Positions 1 to 7,896 of a stretch of DNA of 26,391 bases are shown here, piece after piece. The notes below the pieces were generated by a model. That model saw only the letters and a program-made list of their open reading frames with translations. It was not told the origin of the DNA and searched no databases. Position 1 is the stretch's first letter, and each line of letters opens with the position of its first letter. The DNA is from an uncultured Clostridia bacterium. Lineage in GTDB: Bacteria; Bacillota; Clostridia; Oscillospirales; Oscillospiraceae. Where the stretch lies: NCBI GenBank assembly GCA_947383645.1, contig CANDEH010000025.1, positions 1 through 26,391 of the forward strand, written 5' to 3'. Made by a program: the position numbers and the translations under genes.

Positions 1-142
1 GGGAAAAGTACCTCGCCCCGGGGGGCGAAACTCCCCGTCCCCCGTCCCCGCCGCGAGACGCGGCGGTTGTCCCGCGCCGACGCGGCGCTACAAACAAACC
101 ACCTGCGCCTGTCGGCGCAAAAAAACCACCACCAACGCTTAA
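1..142. repeat. Palindrome-rich repeat cluster upstream of gyrA
   Basis: No gene is visible. The stretch holds three clear inverted repeats: CCGCCGCG/CGCGGCGG around 48-66, GCGCCG-ACG-CGGCGC at about 74-88, and TGCGCC-TGTC-GGCGCA at 104-119. Bases 1-29 match, in opposite orientation, bases 26266-26294 at the other end of the window (26 of 29 positions by eye), so this is one copy of a dispersed repeat family cut by the window edge. An open frame runs through it from a TTG at 67 into gyrA, but it has no ribosome site and encodes no known GyrA sequence, so I treat it as non-coding. Confidence 0.7.
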
Positions 143-159
143 AAAGGAGAAAAAACTGT

Positions 160-2679
160 ATGTCAAAGCATGACGAGTATATGAGCCGGGACATCTCCTT
201 CCCGGACCAGAAAATTGTGGAGATCAATCTGGAGCACGAGATGGAGACGGCGTACATCGAGTACGCCATGTCCGTCATCAAGGGCCGGGCCCTGCCCGAC
301 GTCCGGGACGGATTGAAGCCCGTCCACCGGCGCATCCTCTACTCCATGTACGACACCGGGCTCACCAGCGACAAGCCCTATAAGAAATCCGCCACCTGCG
401 TGGGCGAGGTGCTGGGCAAGTACCACCCCCACGGGGATCAGAGCGTCTACGACGCCCTGGTGCGCCTGGCACAGGACTTCTCCATGCGCTATATGCTGGT
501 GGACGGCCACGGCAACTTCGGCAGCGTGGACGGGGATCCCCCCGCCGCCTACCGTTACACCGAGGCCCGGATGAGCAGGATCGCCAATGAGATGCTCCGG
601 GATATCGACAAGGATACCGTGGACTGGGATCCCAACTTCGACGAGAGCCTGAAGGAGCCCCGTGTGCTGCCCTCCCGGTTCCCCAACCTCTTGGTGAACG
701 GGTCCAGCGGCATCGCCGTGGGCATGACCACCAACATTCCGCCCCACAATCTCAGAGAGGTCATCGATGCGGTGATCTGCGTCATCGATAACCCGGAGGC
801 GGATTTGAACGACCTGATGGAGCACATCAAGGGGCCGGACTTCCCCACCAGGGGGATCATCATGGGTCGGTCCGGCATCCGGGCGGCCTACGCCACCGGG
901 CGGGGGCACATCCGCCTGCGGGCGAGAACGGAGATGGAGGAGTTCGGCCAGGGCCGGACTCGGATCATTGTCACGGAGCTGCCCTATCAGGTGAACAAGG
1001 CCCGGTTGGTGGAGAACATCGCCGAGCAGGTGAAGGACAAGCGGCTGGAGGGCATCTCCTACCTCCAGGACCACAGCGACGGCAAGAAGGGGATGCGGAT
1101 CGTCATCGAGCTGAAGAAGGACGCCAACCCCCAGGTGGTGCTGAACCGGCTCTTTACCCAGACACAGATGCAGATTACCTTCGGCATCATCCTTCTGGCG
1201 CTGGTGGACAACCAGAAGCAGCCGAAGGTGCTGACCCTGCGGCAGATTCTGGACGAGTATATTGACTTTCAGATGGAGGTCATCACCCGGCGGACTATTT
1301 TTGACAGAAAGAAGGCCCAGGATCGGGCCCACCTCTTGGAGGGTCTGCTGATTGCCCAGGACAACATCGACGAGGTTATCCGGATCATCCGATCCAGCTA
1401 TGACAACGCCAAGGACCGGCTAATGGAGCGGTTCGGGCTGGACGACGTACAGGCTCAGGCCATCTGCGACATGCGCCTCATCGCCCTCCAGGGACTGAAC
1501 CGGGAGAAGCTGGAGAATGAGTACAGGGAGCTGGAGGAGAAGATCGCCTACTACACCGCCCTTCTGGAGGACAGGAGCAAGATGCAGGGCGTTTTGAAGG
1601 AGGAGCTCACCGAGATTCGGGACAAGTACGGCGACGAGCGCAAGACCGAGATCGGCATTGTGGAGGACGAGATCGACATCGAGGATCTGATCGAGGAGGA
1701 GCAGTGTGTCTTTACCCTGACAGCCAACGGCTATATCAAGCGCACCCCGGCCAGCGAATATGCCGCCCAGTCCAAGGGGGGCATGGGGAAGAAGGGCATC
1801 ACTACCCGGGAGGAGGACTACGTGGTGGACGTGTTCACCGCCTCCACACACGACTATATTCTATTCTTCACCGACACAGGGAAGGTCTACCGGAAGAAGG
1901 GGTACCAGATCCCCGAGAGCGGCAAGACCGCCAAGGGCACCAATATTGTCAATATCCTCCCCGTGGAGAGCGGCGAGCGGATCCAGACCATGATCCACAC
2001 GCGGGAGCTGAAGGACGAGGAGCTCTACCTCACCATGATTACCCGGAACGGCACGGTGAAGCGGCTGCCGGTGAGCACCCTTCGCAATATCCGCAACAAC
2101 GGCATCCGGGCCCTCACCCTGGAGGAGGGGGATCAGCTGATTACCGTCCGGGAGACCGACGGCAGCAAGCACATCCTCATTGCCACGCACGACGGTATGG
2201 CTGTCTGCTTCCACGAGAGCGACGTGCGGCCCACCGGCCGGGGCAGCGTAGGCGTCCGGGGTATTCGCCTCCGGGAGGGGGACTATGTGGTGGGCGCCGC
2301 CCGGGTGACGCCGGGGCGGACGGTGCTGACCATCACCGAGAACGGCTACGGCAAGCGCACGCCGGTGGAGGAGTACCGGGTCACAAGCCGGGGCGGCATT
2401 GGCATCAAAAACTATATGGTGACAGAGAAGACCGGCAAGGTCATGGGCATCAAGGTGGTGGACGGCGGTGAGGACCTGCTGCTGGTGACCCAGAGCGGGA
2501 TTTTGATCCGCACCCATGTGGACGCCATCCGTCTGGCCGGACGGGCGACCCAGGGCGTCATCGTTATGCGCTTCAAGGAGGAGGGCGACCGGGTGATTGC
2601 GCTGGCGTTGGCTCAGAGAGAGGAGGAGGCGGGCGAGGAGAGCGCCGCCGGGGAGCCGGAAGGAGCGGAGGAGACGTAA
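160..2679 (+). CDS. gyrA: DNA gyrase subunit A
   Basis: Catalytic subunit of the A2B2 topoisomerase II that introduces negative supercoils. The predicted 839-residue protein has the full breakage-reunion domain, with the active-site tyrosine at Y133 in YRYTEAR (equivalent to E. coli Y122), and the C-terminal beta-pinwheel with a GyrA-box-like QSKGGMG. This separates it from ParC. The start at 160 is chosen because AAGGAGA at 144-150 sits nine bases upstream; a TTG at 67 would add 31 residues of repeat-derived sequence. In the quinolone-resistance region the position equivalent to E. coli S83 is Gln (Q94), while the D87 equivalent is kept (D98). The C-terminus ends in an acidic Glu/Ala tail. 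gyrB is expected upstream, outside the window. The family call is certain. Confidence 0.98.
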   Translation: MSKHDEYMSRDISFPDQKIVEINLEHEMETAYIEYAMSVIKGRALPDVRDGLKPVHRRILYSMYDTGLTSDKPYKKSATCVGEVLGKYHPHGDQSVYDALVRLAQDFSMRYMLVDGHGNFGSVDGDPPAAYRYTEARMSRIANEMLRDIDKDTVDWDPNFDESLKEPRVLPSRFPNLLVNGSSGIAVGMTTNIPPHNLREVIDAVICVIDNPEADLNDLMEHIKGPDFPTRGIIMGRSGIRAAYATGRGHIRLRARTEMEEFGQGRTRIIVTELPYQVNKARLVENIAEQVKDKRLEGISYLQDHSDGKKGMRIVIELKKDANPQVVLNRLFTQTQMQITFGIILLALVDNQKQPKVLTLRQILDEYIDFQMEVITRRTIFDRKKAQDRAHLLEGLLIAQDNIDEVIRIIRSSYDNAKDRLMERFGLDDVQAQAICDMRLIALQGLNREKLENEYRELEEKIAYYTALLEDRSKMQGVLKEELTEIRDKYGDERKTEIGIVEDEIDIEDLIEEEQCVFTLTANGYIKRTPASEYAAQSKGGMGKKGITTREEDYVVDVFTASTHDYILFFTDTGKVYRKKGYQIPESGKTAKGTNIVNILPVESGERIQTMIHTRELKDEELYLTMITRNGTVKRLPVSTLRNIRNNGIRALTLEEGDQLITVRETDGSKHILIATHDGMAVCFHESDVRPTGRGSVGVRGIRLREGDYVVGAARVTPGRTVLTITENGYGKRTPVEEYRVTSRGGIGIKNYMVTEKTGKVMGIKVVDGGEDLLLVTQSGILIRTHVDAIRLAGRATQGVIVMRFKEEGDRVIALALAQREEEAGEESAAGEPEGAEET

Positions 2680-2886
2680 ATGACAGGTGGATTCATCTCT
2701 TTGCTGCTGAGCTTCCTCCCCCAGGGGACGGCGGTGCTCTTAGTGTGCGCCGTTTGTATAGGTTTCTTTGGTGTCTTCCTCCCGCGGATGGAGAAAAAGA
2801 AGAGACGGGAGGAACAGGAGTTTTACCGCCAGCGGGACCAAGAGGAGCGGGAGCGGCGCAGCCGGGAGGAGAGAGCGGAGGAGTGA
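2680..2886 (+). CDS. Small single-pass membrane protein, function unknown
   Basis: A 68-residue protein not recognised as a named family. Its ATG directly follows the gyrA stop codon, and the purine-rich end of gyrA (GGAGCGGAGGAG, 2662-2673) can serve as its ribosome site, so it is probably made from the gyrA message. Residues 5-35 form one hydrophobic segment. The rest is a densely charged Arg/Glu/Lys tail, likely cytoplasmic and helical, of the kind often predicted as coiled coil. Composition alone suggests a small membrane anchor. A non-functional frame is possible, but the tight coupling to gyrA and the following terminator favour a real gene. Confidence 0.65.
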   Translation: MTGGFISLLLSFLPQGTAVLLVCAVCIGFFGVFLPRMEKKKRREEQEFYRQRDQEERERRSREERAEE

Positions 2887-2946
2887 GCCTCTTCTTCGCT
2901 GCCCTTACAGGGTGCGATGTTCTGCGACCCATACAGCAAAAGCAGG

Positions 2947-2974
2947 GCGCGGCCGGAGATCCGGCCGCGCTTTC
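2947..2974 (+). terminator. Intrinsic terminator of the gyrA transcript
   Basis: Perfect 10-bp stem GCGCGGCCGG/CCGGCCGCGC with a four-base AGAT loop, followed by TTTCATCTTT. It lies 60 bases after the small gene. The minus-strand gene ending at 3115 converges on it, and the T-run is weaker in that direction. Confidence 0.8.
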
Positions 2975-3114
2975 ATCTTTGTACAGGGGTGGTTGGCTTG
3001 GCGACAGGTACGCCGCTCTCGGCTTATTTATACGGGCAATATCCGTCTCGGAGAGTACCCTCCCCTTTTGACACCCGGAGCCGCCTTCTTTTTGACACTT
3101 CTCCTGTGAATCGG

Positions 3115-3882
3115 CTATATCCGTGCTCCCGGCTGTTCCCCCCGCTCCAGCACCTTCCGGATGTGCGCCAGGGTGTCTCGGGCCCCGGCGGCGGTAAACT
3201 GCGCCTCCACCTGGGGCAGGACCTCCCGGGCCTTGTCGGTCTCTCCCCGGGCGATAAGGCGGTAGAGGCACAGGAGCCACCAGGCGCTGGGCGCCTTGCC
3301 GTTCTCCAGGGTGGCTATGGCGCTGAGGGCCTCCTTCTCCCGCTCCATGATGGCAAGCCCCTCCTGCCACTTCTCCCGGCGGAAGGCGTTCATGGCCAGA
3401 TCCGAGGCCCACACCGTCCTGGTGACGCCGGGCAGGCGGCAGGTGGCCGCCTGGTGGAGCAGGTCCAGGGCTGTGTCCAGGTCTCCCCGGCTGTGGTAGC
3501 CCGCCACCAGGTTCAGACAGATGTAGCGCTGGTAGAAGGCCCCCTTCCACTGCTTTCGCAGGGCCTCGTAGCCGGTGATGTAGGCGTCCACGTCGCTCTC
3601 CAGCAGGGGCATCAGGTCATTGCAGACCCTTGTAAACCGGTTCCGCCGCCGGGCCCACAGGGCCAGGGCGATTATCGCCGCCAGCAGCACCGCGCAGGCT
3701 ACCCAGACCCGATGAAATACCGCGGCATGGGACAGGCCCAAGAGGTCCCCCATCCAGTAGAGCAGCTCGCTGATCCCGATGCCCACCAGAATTGCGATCA
3801 CCAGGCGCAGGAGGACGGACTTCTTCGGTCCCCTGCCGCCCTCCTTCATTACCTTGTTGGGCAGCGCCCCCTCCGGTCTCAC
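3115..3882 (-). CDS. Membrane protein with helical (TPR-like) cytoplasmic region
   Basis: A 255-residue protein of unknown function. Two hydrophobic segments (about residues 22-46 and 58-76) precede a soluble helical region. That region, with patterns such as YHSRGDLDTALDLLHQAA and ALRKQWKGAFYQRYICLNLV, resembles tetratricopeptide helices, although I cannot confirm repeats. The GTG start at 3882 overlaps the stop of the upstream deacetylase gene in a GTGA junction, and a GGGAGGTG ribosome site lies eight bases upstream, so translation is coupled. An internal ATG at 3849 has poor ribosome-site spacing. The context suggests a partner of the deacetylase lipoprotein at the envelope; this is inference. 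Confidence 0.8.
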   Translation of the reverse strand: MRPEGALPNKVMKEGGRGPKKSVLLRLVIAILVGIGISELLYWMGDLLGLSHAAVFHRVWVACAVLLAAIIALALWARRRNRFTRVCNDLMPLLESDVDAYITGYEALRKQWKGAFYQRYICLNLVAGYHSRGDLDTALDLLHQAATCRLPGVTRTVWASDLAMNAFRREKWQEGLAIMEREKEALSAIATLENGKAPSAWWLLCLYRLIARGETDKAREVLPQVEAQFTAAGARDTLAHIRKVLERGEQPGARI

Positions 3883-5126
3883 TGCCAGCCCACCTCCCTC
3901 TCCGGTCGGGATTCCAGGTCGATGATCTCCCGCGGGTCATAGAATTGGCCGTATCGCTTTTCGGCGTACTTGCTGCGCAGGGTGGTGCCGTCGGGGTGGA
4001 GACGGTCGCAGATCACCGCGCAGATGTCCTTTTTGATGAAGCTGAAGCTCTCGGTACCCACGGAGCAGAAGACGCGGAAGCCCTGGGACTGGAGGTAGCG
4101 GAAGACCTCCCCGGTCTGCTTCCAGTCCCCGCCGTCGGGCCGCTCCCCGTGGGGGTAAAAGAGAATGTCCGTGGGGCCCACCAGGCTCCCCACCTCACTG
4201 AGCCACTTTTCCGTGTCGGTGCGGATCTTCTCCATGCTGCTGTTCCCCAGGCGGATGTGGCCCCAGGTGTGGCTGCCGAAGGTCCAGCCGGTGCGTTTGA
4301 GCTCCGCCACAATGGGCTGCGCCGCCTGAATCTCCCTCTGCCGGTTGGCCTCCCGCTCTGCCGTCCAGTTCTGGCTGTCGGTCTGGGTCCGGTAGCCAAA
4401 GATGCCCTCGTAGCCGGTGAGGCTCAGGCAGGCCTTGGCCCCGAAGGGAGAGAAATCCGGGTGCTCCTCCACAAATTTGTCCAGTATGGTGATGGCGTCC
4501 AGATCCCGGCTGATTACCTCGTTGCCCCGGGGGTCCAGGCCGTAGGACCAGATCTTTCCGTCCTTGCCGAGAATCAGCTTGTAGGTGAAGCCGTTTTGGA
4601 GCATGTAGGGGTAGTAGTTGGTGTCGTCGTAGGAGAAGATCAGGGGCTTCTTCCCCTCGGGGATGTAGAGGGTGCTGCGGACCATCACCGGGTTTCCGTC
4701 CTCGCCGGTGCTCTCCCGCCACACATCGCCGATGTCTACCAGGATGTAGTTCCGCTCATAGACGCTCTCCAGTATCCTGTTGAACTCCCTTGCGGTGACC
4801 ATGTAGTCGTCGATCCCCTGCTCCATCCTGTCCCCGTCAAAGGCCAGCTCCGGGTAGGCCACCACCGGGTGGAAGAACAGATGCTCCACCCGCCCGTCGA
4901 AGGGCGCGTAGGGGACGCCGTCCCGCTCCCCGCCTTCGGGCATGACGGTGGGATCCAGGATGTCGTAGGTCTCCGGTTCCGGCTCTTCCGGGAGCAGGGC
5001 TGCCGGAGGGGTGGTGATCTCCGTCGGGGACGGATCAGGCGCTGCGGGCTCTCCGGCGCAGCCGGTGAGGAGGGGTGTTATGGCAAGCAGCAGCGCCAGC
5101 GCCGCCGCTGTCGTTCTCTTTCGCAT
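3879..5126 (-). CDS. Polysaccharide deacetylase family lipoprotein
   Basis: A 415-residue exported protein. The N-terminus is a lipoprotein signal (MRKR, hydrophobic stretch, lipobox LLTGC with Cys23). The body has the NodB-type deacetylase signatures: SYDD at 165-168 (motif 1, normally TFDDG) and HTWGH at 286-290 (motif 2, metal-binding histidines), then an LFYPHGE stretch resembling motif 3. Such enzymes remove acetyl groups from cell-wall sugars or peptidoglycan using a divalent metal. Motif 1 is divergent (second Asp kept, final Gly replaced by Thr), so substrate and activity are uncertain. The start at 5126 follows AAAGGAG at a ten-base spacing; a longer upstream frame has no signal peptide at its N-terminus. 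The gene is coupled to the membrane-protein gene downstream. Confidence 0.88.
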   Translation of the reverse strand: MRKRTTAAALALLLAITPLLTGCAGEPAAPDPSPTEITTPPAALLPEEPEPETYDILDPTVMPEGGERDGVPYAPFDGRVEHLFFHPVVAYPELAFDGDRMEQGIDDYMVTAREFNRILESVYERNYILVDIGDVWRESTGEDGNPVMVRSTLYIPEGKKPLIFSYDDTNYYPYMLQNGFTYKLILGKDGKIWSYGLDPRGNEVISRDLDAITILDKFVEEHPDFSPFGAKACLSLTGYEGIFGYRTQTDSQNWTAEREANRQREIQAAQPIVAELKRTGWTFGSHTWGHIRLGNSSMEKIRTDTEKWLSEVGSLVGPTDILFYPHGERPDGGDWKQTGEVFRYLQSQGFRVFCSVGTESFSFIKKDICAVICDRLHPDGTTLRSKYAEKRYGQFYDPREIIDLESRPEREVGWQ

Positions 5127-5249
5127 ATCCCAGTGTCTCCTTTTCTGTTTTCTATCAAGTAGTATAGCAGGATCCGGGGGGAGGTCAACAACAGGAGAAT
5201 TACAAATGCGTTTCCAAATTGTCACTGTTTTTCCCCCGGCCGGAGACGG

Positions 5250-5298
5250 AAAAAAACAGGGCCGGAGGTTCTCCGCTGTGGGAGAGCCTCCGGCCCTG
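5250..5298 (-). terminator. Strong terminator after khpB
   Basis: Read on the minus strand, CAGGGCCGGAGG pairs with CCTCCGGCCCTG (12 perfect pairs, extending inward by six more including one G-T pair to a six-base loop) and is followed by TTTTTTT at 5256-5250. It sits 23 bases after the khpB stop and ends the rpmH-khpB cluster. Confidence 0.93.
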
Positions 5299-5320
5299 CA
5301 TGATTTCGCGGTTTTTAGAC

Positions 5321-6202
5321 TCAGCGCTCGTAAGCGACCACAACCCGGCGGTTGGGCTCCGTGCCCATGGAGTAGGTGGTGACATGGGCGTAGTCCTGGA
5401 GGGCGGTGTGGATCACATGGCGCTCATAGGCGTTCATGGGCTCCAGCGTCACGTTCTTCCGGTAGCGCACCACCTTGCCGGCCACCTTGAGGGCCAGATT
5501 CTGGAGGCTCTGCTCCCGTTTCTCCCGGTAGTTCTCCGCGTCCACGTGGACACGTACCCGCTTGTCGCTGCCCCGGTTTACCGAGTAGTTGGTCAGCTGC
5601 TGGATAGCGTCCAGGGTCTCGCCCCGGCGGCCGATGAGCTGGCCCAGCTTCTCCCCCTCCAGATAGACCTTGTAGCGGTCCTTCTCCGCCTGGTAGACCT
5701 TCACCTGGGCGGCGCTGCCCATATGCTCCATCAGGCCGGTGAGGAAGGCGCGGATCTGCTCCGCCTTGGGGTCGGTGGCCTCCTCGCCCAGGTCCACAGG
5801 GGCGGGGGTGGGGCGTTCGGTCCGCTGGGGACGCTCGCCGCGATCCGGGCGGTCCGGGCGCTCGGGACGGGGGGCACGCTCAGGCCGGGGGGTGCGCTCC
5901 GCCTTCTGGGGACGCTCGCCGCGGTCGGGGCGGGGGGCGCGCTCCGCCTTCTGGAGGCGCTCCGCAGGGGCTGGACGCTGGGGCTGGGCGGGCCTGGGCT
6001 CCACCGCGGGGGCGGGCGCCTCCTCCGGGGCGTCGTCGTAGGTGACCCGGACCTTGGCGGGGCTGGCGCCGATACCCAGGAAGCCGGACTTGGCCCGCTC
6101 CAGGATCTCCACAGACACGTCGTCCCGGTCCATCTTCAGCTGCTCCAGGGCCTTGGCAATGGCCTCCGCCTCGGTCTTGCCTGTTACATCAATATAACGC
6201 AT
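5321..6202 (-). CDS. khpB: RNA-binding protein KhpB (Jag/EloR)
   Basis: A 293-residue Jag-family RNA-binding protein. Order of domains: an N-terminal Jag_N domain (about 1-52, with KSGFLGIG); a low-complexity Arg/Pro/Glu linker (about 58-137); a KH domain with GRRG at 191-194; and a C-terminal R3H domain with the R261-x3-H265 signature. Family members work with KhpA in post-transcriptional control of cell elongation and division. Its place downstream of yidC is the classic location. GAGGAG lies nine bases before the ATG. The linker is unusually long and built of repeated RPER/RGERPQ units encoded by imperfect DNA repeats. Orthology is clear; the regulatory role here is inferred from relatives. 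Confidence 0.95.
   Translation of the reverse strand: MRYIDVTGKTEAEAIAKALEQLKMDRDDVSVEILERAKSGFLGIGASPAKVRVTYDDAPEEAPAPAVEPRPAQPQRPAPAERLQKAERAPRPDRGERPQKAERTPRPERAPRPERPDRPDRGERPQRTERPTPAPVDLGEEATDPKAEQIRAFLTGLMEHMGSAAQVKVYQAEKDRYKVYLEGEKLGQLIGRRGETLDAIQQLTNYSVNRGSDKRVRVHVDAENYREKREQSLQNLALKVAGKVVRYRKNVTLEPMNAYERHVIHTALQDYAHVTTYSMGTEPNRRVVVAYER
5825..5954 (-). repeat. Imperfect direct repeats inside the khpB linker
   Basis: An 18-base string CTGGGGACGCTCGCCGCG occurs at 5825-5842 and 5906-5923, and GCGCTCCGCCTTCTGG at 5894-5909 and 5939-5954. They encode repeated Arg/Pro/Glu-rich units, so linker length can change in frame by slippage or recombination. Confidence 0.75.
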
Positions 6203-6250
6203 AGCATTATGCTCCTCATACTATTTTCCGTTTAAATTGCAATATCGTCG

Positions 6251-6360
6251 CCCTGCGATTCTCCTGGGATCGCAGGGGATCAAAGAGCGATAGTAAAGTT
6301 ATTTTCGGTACGTTCCCCCTCCGGACTGCGGCGATGCGAGATTCTGTTTTGCAGAATCTC
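6251..6360. repeat. Two hairpins between yidC and khpB
   Basis: The 189-base gap between yidC and khpB contains two perfect 9-bp inverted repeats. CCCTGCGAT/ATCGCAGGG is at 6251-6259 and 6269-6277; GAGATTCTG-TTTTG-CAGAATCTC is at 6338-6360. Neither is followed by a T-run on either strand, so they look like processing or repeat elements rather than terminators. Confidence 0.6.
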
Positions 6361-6391
6361 CGCTGCGGGCGTCCCTGGGGAGGAGAACGTA

Positions 6392-7453
6392 TCAATTTTC
6401 GTCATATCGGTCCGCCACGTAGCTGCGGCCCCGGGCGTAGGGGCGCTCCCCGACCCGGCCGGCCTCGTTGGTGGGGTTCTTCTTCTTCTCCGGCTGCTTG
6501 GGAGGCAGCTTCTTCTTAGGCTTGGGGTGCTCCTTCTCCTCCAGCGCCTGGCGCTTGGCCTCCTCCATGCGCAGCTGCCTTGCGGCGGCCCGCTTGGCCT
6601 CCCGCTCGTCCTCCTCGGCCTGGATCTTCTTGTTGAAGTATTTCCCCAAGGTGGCCTCCTGGAGGATGGAGAAGATGCTGTTGGCCAGCCAGTAGACGCC
6701 TAAAGCCGCGGGGAGGATGAAGCCGATGTAGACGCTCATCAGGGGCATCATCAGCATTATGCCCTTCATACTGGCCTGTTGCTGCTGCTGGCCGTTGGAG
6801 GAGCTGGTCACCTTGGTCATCAGGTAGCTGAGGGCGCCGGAGATGACGGGGATGGCCAGGACGCCGATTACCGGCCAGGTGGCCTCAAAGTTCTTGATGA
6901 AATCCATGGGCACGGCGGTGAGGTCCAGACCCAGGAAATCGAAGTTCACGTTGAGAAGACCGTCAAATTTCCCCTCGAAGGAGCTCCAGTGCTCGGAGAT
7001 AAAGCGGGTCATGCCGATCTGCTCGTAGCCCACGTTGCCGATGGTGTGGCCCATGGAGAGGGCCAGGGTCTTGACCTCCTCATAGGCCGTGTCGCTCAGG
7101 CGCATGAAGTGGGTGATGGGCATGCGGATGATGTAGTACAGGAAGATCATGATGGGCAGGGGGATCATGCTCCACAGGCACCCGCCCATGGGGTTGATGC
7201 CCTCCTCGGTGTAGAGCTTTTGCAGCTCCTCCTGGTACTTCATCTTGTTGTTGGCGTACTTCTTCTCCAGCTCCTTCTGCTTGTCCGCCAGCCGGCCCAT
7301 GCGGACCATGCTCTTTTTGCTCTTCATCTGGAAGGGCAGCATCACCAGCTTTACCGCCAGGGTGAAGAGGATCAGCGCGACGCCGTAGGATCCGGTGAGG
7401 CTGTAGAACAGGCGCATCAGCCAGGCGAACGGCGCGGTTACCAGTCGTATCAT
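6392..7453 (-). CDS. yidC: Membrane protein insertase YidC/Oxa1
   Basis: A 353-residue insertase that places Sec-dependent and Sec-independent proteins in the membrane. The Oxa1 core starts at a first transmembrane segment (about 22-40) ending in LPFQMKSKKS. A cytoplasmic helical hairpin follows (about 45-85, rich in Lys and Glu), then further membrane segments at about 93-110, 193-212 and 232-262. The extracellular loop after the second segment is long. The C-terminal tail is strongly basic (about 265-353), as in Gram-positive YidC proteins that contact the ribosome. The conserved membrane-embedded basic residue, usually Arg in this family, appears as Lys (K35). GGAGG lies about ten bases before the ATG. 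The gene follows yidD across a repeat-rich gap. Confidence 0.95.
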   Translation of the reverse strand: MIRLVTAPFAWLMRLFYSLTGSYGVALILFTLAVKLVMLPFQMKSKKSMVRMGRLADKQKELEKKYANNKMKYQEELQKLYTEEGINPMGGCLWSMIPLPIMIFLYYIIRMPITHFMRLSDTAYEEVKTLALSMGHTIGNVGYEQIGMTRFISEHWSSFEGKFDGLLNVNFDFLGLDLTAVPMDFIKNFEATWPVIGVLAIPVISGALSYLMTKVTSSSNGQQQQQASMKGIMLMMPLMSVYIGFILPAALGVYWLANSIFSILQEATLGKYFNKKIQAEEDEREAKRAAARQLRMEEAKRQALEEKEHPKPKKKLPPKQPEKKKNPTNEAGRVGERPYARGRSYVADRYDEN

Positions 7454-7514
7454 TCGTTTCGTTCCTCCATCGTGGGTGGATACTCCCTCTGTCGGGAATC
7501 AAAGTCCCGGCAGG

Positions 7515-7679
7515 ATTTGCGCCTCCGGCGCAAATAAATTGAAGTCGCTTTTCCGGGGACCGCGTCCTCGAAAAGATTCTCTGCGGGTCGGGCTCGGTCC
7601 AATTTTTTCAGGGTATAACGCGCCTTGAAGAAATCGTTCCCGCCCCCTGGATCAAAAACCCGGCGCAGCGGATTTTGAT
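7515..7679. repeat. Hairpin cluster between yidD and yidC
   Basis: The 230-base gap has no gene. It holds ATTTGCGCC-TCC-GGCGCAAAT (7515-7535, 9 perfect pairs), an imperfect CTTTTC...GAAAAG stem at 7548-7575, and ATCAAAA.../...TTTTGAT at 7651-7679. On the minus strand the last one resembles a weak terminator (GGGTTTTTGAT) 5 bases after yidD, which could lower yidC-khpB expression relative to the upstream genes. Confidence 0.65.
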
Positions 7680-7683
7680 CGGG

Positions 7684-7896
7684 CTAAGGTACCGGATCGT
7701 AAAAATTCCCCTTGTAGAAGGGGTGGCATCGCAGCAGACGTTTCAGCGCCAGATAGCCGCCCTTTGCCGCCCCGTACCGCTCCACCGCCTCCAGAGCGTA
7801 CTGGGAGCAGGTGGGGGTGAAGCGGCAGCGGGCGGGAAAATAGGGGGAGACGGCCAGCTGGTAGAAGCGGATCAGGACAAGAAACAGCTTTTTCAC
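7684..7896 (-). CDS. yidD: Membrane protein insertion efficiency factor YidD
   Basis: A 70-residue protein matching YidD over its full length, with the signature region CRFTPTCSQYALEAVERYG and LLRCHPF. YidD is a small peripheral membrane protein that assists YidC-dependent insertion. The start is a GTG that overlaps the rnpA stop in a GTGA junction, so its translation is coupled to rnpA. This rnpA-yidD-yidC order is conserved in bacteria. Confidence 0.95.
   Translation of the reverse strand: MKKLFLVLIRFYQLAVSPYFPARCRFTPTCSQYALEAVERYGAAKGGYLALKRLLRCHPFYKGNFYDPVP

Noticed and set aside
67..159. N-terminal extension of gyrA from a TTG at 67
   Set aside because: The 31 codons translate palindromic repeat sequence, have no ribosome site and do not resemble GyrA; AAGGAGA before 160 is ideal.
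163..1332. Long minus-strand open frame opposite gyrA
   Set aside because: It is a shadow of the GC-rich gyrA coding sequence, with His/Val/Leu-rich composition and no motif; the same holds for many long frames opposite cinA, thiI, mnmE and mutL.
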